Assembly: GCA_002385815.1 (NCBI GenBank)
Contig: DGEE01000125.1
Span: 4,461 to 14,469 of the forward strand
DNA: 10,009 nt
Reading direction: 5' to 3'
Origin: Hungateiclostridiaceae bacterium UBA3934
Lineage (GTDB): Bacteria; Bacillota; Clostridia; Acetivibrionales; DTU013
The notes below the pieces were generated by a model. It searched no databases and was not told the DNA's origin. It worked only from the letters and a program-made list of their open reading frames with translations. Positions 1-6,079 of this stretch are shown here, in pieces. How positions within the stretch are numbered: the first letter of the stretch is position 1; every line of letters starts with the position of its first letter. The position numbers and the translations under genes are program-made.

Positions 1-524
1 CCGTTGCAGGCGAATAAGCCGTAAGCTTCTCTATAGTTCACAGTTATCCAGTATGCATAAAGCTTGCTTGCAGCATATGGGCTTCTGGGATAAAACGGTG
101 TGGTTTCATTTTGTGGTATTTCCTGTACTTTCCCGAACAGTTCGCTGGAGGAGGCCTGGTAGAATTTTATTCCAGGGTTCACTTCACGGATGCTTTCAAG
201 CAATCTGACTGTGCCAACAGCATTCACATCCGCTGTAAATTCCGGTGTGTCAAATGAAACCTTCACATAACTCTGGGCGGCCAGATTATAAACCTCGTCG
301 GGTTCTAATCTGTACAGAAGTCTGCTCAGGCTGGACGCGTCTGTCATGTCACCATAATGCAAAGTCAGTTTTTTCGTTCCATCGAGAAGGTGGCTGATCC
401 TTTCAGTATTATCTGTACTGCTTCTTCTGACGAGTCCATAGACTTCATATCCTTTATCCAATAAAAACTCAGCCAGGTAAGAACCATCCTGCCCCGTTAT
501 TCCAGTAATTAAAGCCTTACTCAT
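1..524 (-). CDS. gmd: GDP-mannose 4,6-dehydratase, N-terminal part (gene continues beyond left edge)
   Basis: This enzyme is a cytoplasmic NADP-dependent short-chain dehydrogenase/reductase of the extended type. It converts GDP-mannose to GDP-4-keto-6-deoxymannose, the branch point to GDP-fucose, GDP-rhamnose and related deoxysugars. About 174 codons are visible. The Rossmann motif GITGQDGSYLAE is at residues 8-19, RRSST at 33-37 and NLAAQSYV at 80-87. The active-site stretch SSSELFG is at 125-131 and the catalytic YAASK at 150-154. Ser126, Glu128, Tyr150 and Lys154 match the known Thr/Glu/Tyr/Lys set of E. coli GMD with a constant offset of six. The ATG at 524 is preceded by GGAGG at 533-537. 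The family is about 320-370 residues long, so roughly half the gene lies outside the window. It diverges from the spore-surface gene at 964, which fits a role in cell- or spore-surface glycan synthesis (inference). Confidence 0.96.
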   Translation of the reverse strand, partial: MSKALITGITGQDGSYLAEFLLDKGYEVYGLVRRSSTDNTERISHLLDGTKKLTLHYGDMTDASSLSRLLYRLEPDEVYNLAAQSYVKVSFDTPEFTADVNAVGTVRLLESIREVNPGIKFYQASSSELFGKVQEIPQNETTPFYPRSPYAASKLYAYWITVNYREAYGLFACN

Positions 525-963
525 TCAGACAACCTCCTATAACAAAGATTATTTAAGTTCCGCCATTTATTTGCTGACTGTTTTTGAGAAAGTACTGGGT
601 TCCAATATGTTTTGTATTGTAATTCCCTTACTCCTGATCCAGTGCCTTGCTTACAAAGCTGAGTTCTGTAATTATTCGCTCCCAGTCGATGTAGTTCGAA
701 TAACTGGTCTCGGAATAATAATATGCAAACTGATTATGTAGTGTTCCTTTTCAGACAATCCAAAAGCAACTAAGATAGCAAGACAAGACAGACTGCAAAG
801 TCAGCAACAAGTTCCTGAAATCTTTGATGGAATGTGTACGAATCCGTTGCAGGGTGAATACGATGTAATGATGGTAAGAGTTTGCATGAGGCGCAAATAA
901 CTGATGCGCTTCTATTGCAGCTACATTTGAATAATTCGATTTCAGGAAAGGAAGTGACAGATT
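525..963. other. Divergent intergenic region between gmd and the spore-surface gene
   Basis: This stretch of about 440 bases separates two divergent genes and must hold both promoters. Apart from the gene remnant at 628-750, I see no gene. I could not place a convincing sigma-A promoter for either gene. The plus-strand gene may use a mother-cell sporulation sigma factor, whose short consensus cannot be called reliably by eye. Confidence 0.5.
628..750 (-). pseudogene. Possible 3' remnant of an unidentified minus-strand gene upstream of gmd
   Basis: A 40-codon frame on the minus strand, open from an in-frame TGA at 751-753 to a TAA at 628-630, reads as plausible protein. It begins KGTLHNQFAYYYSETSYSNY and ends SFVSKALDQE. 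It contains no ATG, GTG or TTG start, so it cannot be an independent gene as it stands. It lies 104 bases upstream of the gmd start in the same orientation. This would fit the tail of a truncated gene from a polysaccharide cluster. I do not recognise the family. A chance open frame is the alternative. Confidence 0.35.
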
Positions 964-2832
964 ATGCCGACGGTATCGGTTGGTATTCCCGATACTACCT
1001 TTGTATCCTCATCGCAACCCACACAAAACTTCTCTTTTTATCCATTAATGTATGTTGGCAATGATCCTGGATTTATGGATTGCATAGGTCTTATGGAGAT
1101 CGATCTGCCGCCATTACCAGTAACCAGTGTAGACAGTGCAGTGCTGCAGCTTTCTGTCATTGTAAAGACCGGTACGGATCCGAGTCCTGTAGTTGTAAAC
1201 AGAGTTACCAGTTTTTTTGATGCTTCTACAGTAACTTACAACAGTGTTCCGGATTTCGCAGCAACATCTTCACAGATCGATGTAAACACATCAGACCTTT
1301 ATTCATCCGTAGAGATCGATATCACTGAACTTGTGAATCAATGGCTCAGCGGGACTTACGCCAATTACGGCATTGCATTGACGAATCCGGATGGAGTGAC
1401 TTTAGTACAATTTGGTACAAATAACATCGTTTATGAACCATATTTCCCAAAGCTGATGATCACCTATTCGGAAACTCCACCCCCTACCGACGATAATCCT
1501 TATGCGTATATCTATAACACCGATAACCAGAGTGTTCCGGTTGATGGTTCCATTGCCTTCAGTAAAAATGGAGCTTTATTGGGGATCAGCCACGAGACAG
1601 ACACAGCGCCGATTATCATTGAAAGCGCCGGGCTTTATGCCGTATGGTATACAGTTACCGGGGCAGAGGTCAATCAATTCACATTTTTCAAAAACGACGA
1701 TCCTATACCGGGAAGCACGTATGGAACCGGCGGGGTTAACAGCGGTTATACCGGAATGGTAATCATCAATGCTGGCGCAGGTGACCAAATAACGCTAAGG
1801 AATCACACCAGCGCAGGTCCGGTCACCCTTGATAATGCGGCAGGAGGCACTGAAACGGGTGTCAGTGCGTCTGTTATGATTCTGAAAATCGGCGCAGCAG
1901 TAACTCCTGATCCGCAATTGGAAGCCGTGAACAATGCGCAGGATATAGCACAAATGCGGGCAGCCATCACCGATCCTGCCCTTGGACTTGATCTCGATGG
2001 TTTTGACACTCTGAGTACAGCAGCTCAGGACATGGTGCTGGGAGATTTGCTGGCAAACCGTCCTGATCTGGGGTATATGACAGTGGCTGCTTTGCAGGAA
2101 ACGCTTGACAAGGCGGTTAATGAAACAGTAGATCCGGAAAACATTCGAGTAAAAGCCGGCAGTGTTGGAGGAGACGGAAGCTTAGCGCATCCTTTCGGAA
2201 CTATTTCAGAAGGTATTGCCGCAGTGGTTGCCGGAGGCACGGTGCATGTGGGATCAGGCACCTATATCATTACAACACAGATCAATTTCAATAAAGCTGG
2301 GGCAACATTGCTTGGCGAACCTGGGGCAGAGCTGATACTGCAGGCAGAGATAATCCCGCTGTTGATTACAGGAAGCGGTGCCACAGTTCAGGGATTGACC
2401 ATGACAAGTGACATTCCTTATGCAAGAGAGTTTATCCAGATCGGCGCGCCTAATGTAAGCCTGATTGGGAATACTATTTACGGCCCTGAGCAGCCGCCGC
2501 CGATGTCCGACTGGACAGTCAACCGTGCAGTCGTATCCCAGGTCAATACAGCAGAAGTGCTTTTAGAGGGAAATACCTTCTACTCTCTGAGGACGGGAAT
2601 GTATATCAACCCGGATACGACAGGTGCTATTAATAACAATGTGGTCTATAACACAAAAGGCGGATTCCTGGTAGATCGTGCCTTCACTACATTCTTCGGG
2701 AATTCTTGGGGAACCCCTCCCAACGAGTTTGACATCGTCCTCCTGGAAGGCACTACAGATGGGCCGCCTTACGATGACATTGCCCAGCTATCTCAGGACA
2801 ACAACAATGCAACTATATCCGACCAGAGATGA
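964..2832 (+). CDS. Mosaic spore-surface protein: DNRLRE domain, BclA C-terminal-like domain, helical segment, beta-helix
   Basis: The product has 622 residues. Residues 1-170 resemble the DNRLRE/CBM96-like beta-sandwich found in bacterial surface proteins, with STVTYNSVP, VNQWLSGTYANYGIAL and PKLMITY as landmarks. After a proline-rich linker, residues 178-310 closely resemble the C-terminal TNF-like domain of exosporium protein BclA (AYIYNTDNQSV, VNQFTFFKN, ITLRNHTSAG, VSASVMILKIG). Residues 318-386 form an alanine-rich helical segment of a kind seen in Firmicutes surface proteins (NAQDIAQMRAAI, LLANRPDLGYMTVAALQ). Residues 395-600 look like a right-handed parallel beta-helix with GGTVHVGSGTY and repeated GNT turns. 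There is no signal peptide, membrane segment or sorting signal, and no collagen-like GXT repeat. Spore-coat and exosporium proteins often lack a signal because they assemble inside the mother cell. The ATG at 964 has AGGAAAGGAAG at 944-954. A role as a spore-surface or appendage protein is inference. Confidence 0.85.
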   Translation: MPTVSVGIPDTTFVSSSQPTQNFSFYPLMYVGNDPGFMDCIGLMEIDLPPLPVTSVDSAVLQLSVIVKTGTDPSPVVVNRVTSFFDASTVTYNSVPDFAATSSQIDVNTSDLYSSVEIDITELVNQWLSGTYANYGIALTNPDGVTLVQFGTNNIVYEPYFPKLMITYSETPPPTDDNPYAYIYNTDNQSVPVDGSIAFSKNGALLGISHETDTAPIIIESAGLYAVWYTVTGAEVNQFTFFKNDDPIPGSTYGTGGVNSGYTGMVIINAGAGDQITLRNHTSAGPVTLDNAAGGTETGVSASVMILKIGAAVTPDPQLEAVNNAQDIAQMRAAITDPALGLDLDGFDTLSTAAQDMVLGDLLANRPDLGYMTVAALQETLDKAVNETVDPENIRVKAGSVGGDGSLAHPFGTISEGIAAVVAGGTVHVGSGTYIITTQINFNKAGATLLGEPGAELILQAEIIPLLITGSGATVQGLTMTSDIPYAREFIQIGAPNVSLIGNTIYGPEQPPPMSDWTVNRAVVSQVNTAEVLLEGNTFYSLRTGMYINPDTTGAINNNVVYNTKGGFLVDRAFTTFFGNSWGTPPNEFDIVLLEGTTDGPPYDDIAQLSQDNNNATISDQR

Positions 2833-2840
2833 ATCGATTG

Positions 2841-2866
2841 GGGCTGCCCCATCCACGGGGCAGCCC
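2841..2866 (+). terminator. Hairpin after the spore-surface gene, probable terminator
   Basis: GGGCTGCCCC at 2841-2850 and GGGGCAGCCC at 2857-2866 form a perfect 10-bp GC-rich stem with a six-base loop (ATCCAC), nine bases after the stop codon. The sequence after it (TTCAGAAT) is not a strong T-run. Termination is therefore likely but not textbook. Confidence 0.6.
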
Positions 2867-2875
2867 TTCAGAATA

Positions 2876-3049
2876 GGGGGACAGTTCTTCAGAGTTTCCT
2901 GATCAGGAGAGGGACGGTTCTCAATTTTTCGCCAGAAGGAAGGAATGGAAGGCTCTTCCACTGGTGGAGACGTTCTAAGGAATAGGGGACAGTTCTTCAA
3001 TAGACCTGGGAAGCGGGACAGTTTTTAGTTGAGGGACAGTTCTTCAAAA
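2876..3049 (+). repeat. Cluster of GGGGACAGTTCTTC-type interspersed repeats, left side of tRNA-Thr
   Basis: Copies of a short motif lie in plus orientation: GGGGGACAGTTCTTC at 2876-2890, GAGAGGGACGGTTCTCAA at 2907-2924, a decayed GGAGACGTTCT at 2966-2976, AGGGGACAGTTCTTCAA at 2984-3000, GCGGGACAGTTTTTAGTT at 3013-3030 and GAGGGACAGTTCTTCAAAA at 3031-3049. Spacing is irregular (about 18 to 77 bases), so this is not a CRISPR. Similar GGGACRGTTCT motifs occur in clostridial genomes, and from memory some sit near IS200-like (Y1) REP-associated transposases. No transposase gene is present here. A matching cluster in opposite orientation lies at 3431-3510 and a single copy lies in htpG at 6902-6925. 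Confidence 0.85.
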
Positions 3050-3101
3050 CCTTGCTTATATCAGGAGCAGTGTTGTGTCATTATCTCTGCTCATAGCAGA
3101 A

Positions 3102-3137
3102 CAAAATCCTTGGAAACCTGCAGGTCCAAGGATTTTG
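3102..3137 (-). terminator. Rho-independent terminator of tRNA-Thr
   Basis: CAAAATCCTTGGA (3102-3114) and TCCAAGGATTTTG (3125-3137) form a perfect 13-bp stem with a 10-base loop. On the minus strand it begins ten bases after the CCA end of the tRNA. The 3' arm runs into ATTTTGTT, the expected T-rich tract. The symmetric A/T flanks could let it work in both directions. Confidence 0.85.
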
Positions 3138-3146
3138 ATTTGTGCC

Positions 3147-3221
3147 TGGAGCTGGTGGTGGGAATCGAACCCACAACCCCGTCATTACGAGTGACGTGCT
3201 CTGCCATTGAGCCACACCAGC
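3147..3221 (-). tRNA. tRNA-Thr, anticodon CGU, with encoded CCA
   Basis: Read on the minus strand, the gene folds into a full cloverleaf. The acceptor stem is GCTGGTG/CACCAGC and the D arm is GCTC-AATGGCA-GAGC. The anticodon stem is CGTCA/TGACG around the loop CTCGTAA, giving anticodon CGT, which reads threonine codon ACG. The variable loop is GGGTT and the T arm is GTGGG-TTCGATT-CCCAC. After the acceptor stem comes a T discriminator and an encoded CCA (3147-3149). It stands alone, with its own terminator at 3102-3137. No clear promoter could be placed upstream (3222-3300). The repeat clusters bracket it on both sides. Confidence 0.97.
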
Positions 3222-3430
3222 GATAATTTGTTTTTAGTTTGTGATCCCAAATATGACCAAAGAAATAGTTTCGACCTGGTCAGTATCTGTATGCCATTAA
3301 CGCATAATAACATGCAAATGAAATTATAACTCATAACAGAAAAAAACACAATACAGTTGTACTTAAGTTTCCAAGTGAAATGAATTAGCATGCTTGGAAA
3401 ACTATGCTAAAAGAATCCAGTGAAATAAGA

Positions 3431-3510
3431 ACTTTTGAAGAACTGTCCCTGACCAAAGGATTCTGGAGAACTGTCCCCTTATCATCGACTTTTGAAGAAC
3501 TGTCCCCTGA
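3431..3510 (-). repeat. Cluster of GGGGACAGTTCTTC-type repeats, right side of tRNA-Thr, inverted
   Basis: Three copies lie in the opposite orientation to the left cluster: TTTTGAAGAACTGTCCCT at 3433-3450, GGAGAACTGTCCCCTT at 3465-3480 and CTTTTGAAGAACTGTCCCCT at 3489-3508. The first and third are near-identical over 22 bases (3431-3452 and 3488-3510), differing by one C. With the cluster at 2876-3049 they bracket the tRNA, both pointing inward. They may be remains of one mobile element or independent insertions; the sequence does not decide. Confidence 0.85.
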
Positions 3511-3567
3511 TGTTTTTGCAAAGATCGGAAAGAATCCCTATATTTATTCTTTCGTACATTGCTGTTA

Positions 3568-3597
3568 TTGACTGATAACTTGAATATGGAATATAAT
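3568..3597 (+). promoter_or_regulatory. Sigma-A promoter before a broken reading frame
   Basis: TTGACT (3568-3573) and a perfect TATAAT (3592-3597) are 18 bases apart, a strong vegetative promoter. A ribosome binding site AAAGGAG (3622-3628) and an ATG at 3638 follow at normal distances. The reading frame it serves ends after 13 codons. Confidence 0.7.
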
Positions 3598-3637
3598 TGA
3601 AGCACATGTTATTTCATAGAGAAAGGAGTTGTTGCGA

Positions 3638-3768
3638 ATGAAAGCTTTTGAGGTAATTTTTGAGGTGGGCGATATCTAACTGAACATGGCTGGGAATGTA
3701 TGACTCAATGCCATAGCTTCCGGCTTTTCATGCGTTCTTTCAGCAAATCTTCAGGGAATAACCTTTAA
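3638..3768 (+). pseudogene. Short frameshifted gene or leader peptide with intact promoter and ribosome site
   Basis: The ATG at 3638 lies nine bases after AAAGGAG and encodes MKAFEVIFEVGDI before a TAA at 3677-3679. If the frame slips back one base at codon 12, reading continues from 3673 as YLTEHGWECMTQCHSF and on to a TAA at 3766-3768, about 43 residues in all. The two parts join naturally (FEVGD-YLTEHG), which suggests that a base has been lost. I do not recognise the family. The alternative is a genuine 13-residue leader peptide. A further frame downstream is open up to a TAA at about 3942, but lacks convincing protein character. The CD3324-family gene begins about 200 bases after 3768 with its own ribosome site. 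Confidence 0.35.
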
Positions 3769-3966
3769 CCGTAATAAATCGGGAATCGGCATGGTATGGT
3801 TATCGTGCTTTTTTTATGCGCGTTTGAGCTGTACTGAAGCAGCATCTAATGAAGTTTACTGTAAACCAGTCATTGACAGAATCGTCACCTCATTGATCAT
3901 CAGGATAATAATCCAATATTCGTACACAGTGTTTCAGAAATAACAGGATCAGGAGGATATGACGAT

Positions 3967-4251
3967 ATGAAGTATATTAATGGCAAGGACGTACTGCCGA
4001 AACAATTACTGGAGCAATTGCAGCACTATGTCCAGGGCAAACTGCTTTATGTACCAAGAAAGGAGAACAGCAGAGCTGGATGGGGAACCTTGAATGGTAC
4101 CAGGGCAATGATTAGGAACAGGAACAGAGAAATATGCAGGAGGTACGACGAAGGAGCAACGATTCAGGAGCTCATGGAAAGGTATCACTTGTCTGAGGAT
4201 AGCATACGAAAGATACTTAACAAGAAGACCAGCTTTATGGTGGCTGATTGA
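3967..4251 (+). CDS. CD3324-family small helix-turn-helix protein
   Basis: The product is 94 residues and resembles the CD3324 family of small clostridial proteins, which share a C-terminal DNA-binding fold with the Mor activator group. The N-terminal part shows the family pattern (MKYINGKDVLPKQLLEQLQ, then YVQGKLLYVPRKE, residues 1-37). Residues 52-67 (RNRNREICRRYDEGAT) lead into a probable helix-turn-helix at about 68-88 (ELMERYHLSEDSIRKIL). The basic character and single domain fit a transcriptional regulator, though no target of this family member is known to me. The start is supported by AGGAGG at 3951-3956. No partner gene is close; the next gene starts 480 bases on. The sequence just after its stop holds inverted repeats that might be operators (inference). 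Confidence 0.8.
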   Translation: MKYINGKDVLPKQLLEQLQHYVQGKLLYVPRKENSRAGWGTLNGTRAMIRNRNREICRRYDEGATIQELMERYHLSEDSIRKILNKKTSFMVAD

Positions 4252-4266
4252 TATGACAGATATCAA
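4248..4266. repeat. Perfect 7-bp inverted repeat across the stop codon of the CD3324-family gene
   Basis: TTGATAT (4248-4254) and ATATCAA (4260-4266) are separated by GACAG. The short, AT-rich arms and missing T-run argue against a strong terminator. It could be a protein-binding site or chance. Confidence 0.4.
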
Positions 4267-4285
4267 ACGTAACGGATCGACCTGA

Positions 4286-4322
4286 AGTTTTACTTTAACT
4301 TAGAGTTTTACTCTAACTTTAG
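4286..4322. promoter_or_regulatory. MerR-operator-like inverted repeat within an 18-19 base tandem repeat
   Basis: TTAGAGT-TTT-ACTCTAA (4300-4316) is a perfect inverted repeat resembling operators of MerR-family regulators such as AdhR and NmlR, which sit between the -35 and -10 boxes and often read CTTAGAGTNNACTCTAAG. TTAACT just before it (4295-4300) could be a -35 box. The expected -10 position reads TAGGAA, which is poor. The same bases form a direct repeat, AGTTTTACTTTAACTTAG then AGTTTTACTCTAACTTTAG. No regulated gene starts nearby, so this may be a decayed promoter. Confidence 0.35.
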
Positions 4323-4732
4323 GAAACTTTCTAGGATCAGAGGGATTTCTCCCATTGATCCGGGCAGGATGTGTTACTTCTGACGCATCTGGCTTTTACA
4401 AGCAGGACGATTAGCGTGCTGCGGACATTTCTCAAAATCGAATAAACAGTTGAAGATTATGAGTATTTGATTTATAGTTGTTAGAGACAGCATCGGTGCA
4501 GGCAAAACTTGGCTTCCGACGATATTGCAGATGTGCTGTCTTATCGGATGACGGAGGAGTCATAAAGTACTGAATAATTGGCAAATTACGCCTGGGATAT
4601 GGGCGTACATTATGGCAGGAAGTCAAGGCTGCCAGGTATCAGATTTGTGGTCTGGCAGGTGATTATAGTATCAACGCACCGGTACATTAGCAACTGTTAT
4701 CAAAATACTGGAATAATAAAGGGATGATACTG
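4323..4732. other. Gene-poor stretch with short inverted repeats
   Basis: No convincing gene lies here on either strand. It holds a hairpin with arms GGATCA (4334-4339) and TGATCC (4356-4361) plus an inner GGGA/TCCC stem. AGACAGCA (4485-4492) is complementary to TGCTGTCT (4534-4541). CTGCCAG (4629-4635) and CTGGCAG (4652-4658) are inverted, followed by a possible -10 box TATAGT (4664-4669) without a good -35 box. The last could serve the aminotransferase gene. A frame ending ADVLSYRMTEES at 4561-4563 might be a gene relic, but this is weak. Confidence 0.4.
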
Positions 4733-5572
4733 ATGGAAGATAATGCAGGCAGATATATAGTACATAACGGGATTTTAAAAGATTGTTCAGAAATTGAAGC
4801 TTTTGATATGAAGAAGATGACAGGCAAGGCGGCATATGAAGTGATCAGGATAATCAATGGTGTCCCGCTGTTTTTCGAGGATCATTATGACCGCCTTAAA
4901 GCAACCTTCAAAACTATTGGCAAGCCTTTGGATCTGACAAACCAGCAGTTGGCGGAAAACATAAAAAGGTTGAAGGATAAGATCGGAAATGTAAACTGCA
5001 ATGTGAAGATAGTCGTGCTTGATGGGGTTCAGCACCAGGAGTATGTGATTTATGTCAGCAGGAGCTATTACCCGGCAGATGCTGAAGTTGATGCCGGTGT
5101 CAGAACAGGCATGGTGCAAATCGAACGCAAAAATCCCAATGCCAAGATTATCGATAAAGTCTATAAAGATGCAGTGGAGAAGAGACGAACGGAGGGTGAC
5201 TATTTTGAAGTCATTCTGGTTGATTATAAGGGCAGAATCACGGAAGGCAGCAAATCGAATTTGTTTTTTGTCAAAAACGGAAGAATCATCACGACTCCTG
5301 AAAAGTATGTATTGAAGGGGATAACGCGTAAATACATTTTGGAGGCATGCGGAAGGGCAGGATTTGACGTTGAGCAGGAGTTTGTAAGAGCTGACGAAAT
5401 CGGCACGGTCGAAGGCTGCTTTTTGTCGGGCACGTCAATTAAGGTATTGCCCATAAAATCCATTGATGATGTGATTTTGAACTCATCAGCCAACCCGGTG
5501 ATTTCGGCTGTCAGGCAGGAATATGACAGGATAATCAGCGAGTATATTGATAGGCATGTAAATTTATGGTAA
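4733..5572 (+). CDS. Class IV PLP-dependent aminotransferase (D-amino-acid / branched-chain aminotransferase or aminodeoxychorismate lyase type)
   Basis: The product has 279 residues, typical of fold-type IV PLP enzymes of the cytoplasm. The N-terminal subdomain shows AYEVIRIINGVPLFFEDHYDRL (residues 34-55, with the usual HxxRL pattern), closest to D-amino-acid aminotransferase and aminodeoxychorismate lyase. NAK at 136-138 supplies the probable PLP-binding lysine (Lys138). ITEGSKSNLFFV at 169-180, KGITRKYILE at 195-204 and FLSGTSIKVLPI at 230-241 are the other class motifs. The exact substrate cannot be decided by eye: branched-chain or D-amino acid transamination and 4-amino-4-deoxychorismate lyase are all possible. 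I prefer the ATG at 4733 over the in-frame ATG at 4724, because AAAGGG (4718-4723) abuts 4724 but lies nine bases before 4733. A PilZ gene follows at once, so the two are probably co-transcribed. Confidence 0.88.
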   Translation: MEDNAGRYIVHNGILKDCSEIEAFDMKKMTGKAAYEVIRIINGVPLFFEDHYDRLKATFKTIGKPLDLTNQQLAENIKRLKDKIGNVNCNVKIVVLDGVQHQEYVIYVSRSYYPADAEVDAGVRTGMVQIERKNPNAKIIDKVYKDAVEKRRTEGDYFEVILVDYKGRITEGSKSNLFFVKNGRIITTPEKYVLKGITRKYILEACGRAGFDVEQEFVRADEIGTVEGCFLSGTSIKVLPIKSIDDVILNSSANPVISAVRQEYDRIISEYIDRHVNLW

Positions 5573-5576
5573 TATC

Positions 5577-5612
5577 ATACCACAAAAGTTGTTACACTTT
5601 TGCAGGTGGTAT
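5577..5612 (+). promoter_or_regulatory. Hairpin enclosing the ribosome site and start codon of the PilZ gene
   Basis: ATACCAC (5577-5583) pairs with GTGGTAT (5606-5612), and AAAAGT (5584-5589) pairs with ACTTTT (5596-5601). This gives 13 base pairs around a six-base loop (TGTTAC) with a four-base bulge (GCAG). The outer right arm includes most of AGGTGG (5604-5609) and the AT of the start codon at 5611. Translation of the PilZ gene may need ribosomes arriving from the upstream gene or another signal to open it (inference). Confidence 0.6.
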
Positions 5613-6030
5613 GGTGGAAGAGAAAGAATTCACAAGGAAGTTTCTCAGAATCAGACCTGAAGTACCGCTATCGGGGATGATCAGGATTATACGCGTCGGC
5701 GGCAGACACACAGTGTCAAGGCAGGCTAAGGTCAGGATAATAGATATCAGTCCTGGAGGAGTAAAGTTTTCGTCTGGATTGAGATTTCCTGTCGATGCCG
5801 GTGTTATTTTGCAATTGTCAACAGAACTTGAGGGCATACATTTCTGTACGAATGGGTTTGTTGTCCACCGTTCCGGTGGTGGGGATAAAGAGTATGAATA
5901 TGGGTTTTGTTTTTCTGAACCGCTGTTCAGGCTAAAAGAAGTTTTAATAGAGATCTTCGCCAGGTCAGTGATCAGGAATAACCGGCATATAATCTTTATA
6001 GACCCGGATGCCGGAAATTGCGACAAATGA
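5611..6030 (+). CDS. PilZ-domain protein, probable cyclic-di-GMP receptor
   Basis: The product has 139 residues and is a single PilZ beta-barrel with short flanks. The two c-di-GMP binding elements are visible: RKFLR (residues 9-13, the RxxxR switch) and DISPGG (45-50, the DxSxxG motif), spaced as in known PilZ domains. The C-terminal EYEYGFCFSEP (93-103) fits the last strands. No enzymatic or membrane segment is attached, so it likely acts as a small cytoplasmic effector whose partner is not in the window. I chose the ATG at 5611 because PilZ proteins usually begin about ten residues before RxxxR and AGGTGG lies just upstream. An earlier in-frame ATG at 5566 overlaps the aminotransferase stop (ATGGTAA) but has only a weak ribosome site; it would add 15 residues. 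The overlap or 38-base spacing suggests co-transcription with the aminotransferase gene. Confidence 0.87.
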   Translation: MVEEKEFTRKFLRIRPEVPLSGMIRIIRVGGRHTVSRQAKVRIIDISPGGVKFSSGLRFPVDAGVILQLSTELEGIHFCTNGFVVHRSGGGDKEYEYGFCFSEPLFRLKEVLIEIFARSVIRNNRHIIFIDPDAGNCDK

Positions 6031-6079
6031 TGCTGGTACTGTTGTTGCTGTTGCCAGGTTGAGAATATGCAGCAGAAGA

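Noticed and set aside
844..860. CCGTTGCAGG shared with positions 1-10
   Set aside because: At 1-10 it is gmd coding sequence; a ten-base match with no further similarity is likely chance.
882..1064. Possible 60-residue gene overlapping the start of the spore-surface gene
   Set aside because: It starts with TTG, has no good ribosome site and overlaps the well-supported 964 gene in another frame.
3029..3226. Open frame ending in VVGIEPTTPSLRVTCSAIEPHQR
   Set aside because: It is the antisense reading of the tRNA-Thr gene plus a repeat copy. Such ELVVGIEPTT peptides are a known annotation artefact of tRNA genes.
2876..3510. CRISPR array
   Set aside because: The repeats are short, unevenly spaced, degenerate and in two orientations, and no cas gene is present.
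3873..3909. Promoter TTGACA...GATAAT before the CD3324-family gene
   Set aside because: The boxes are 25 bases apart, outside the range for sigma-A promoters, and no better -10 box lies at 16-18 bases.
4724..4732. ATG at 4724 as the aminotransferase start
   Set aside because: The only ribosome site, AAAGGG, abuts this codon; the ATG at 4733 is nine bases from it.
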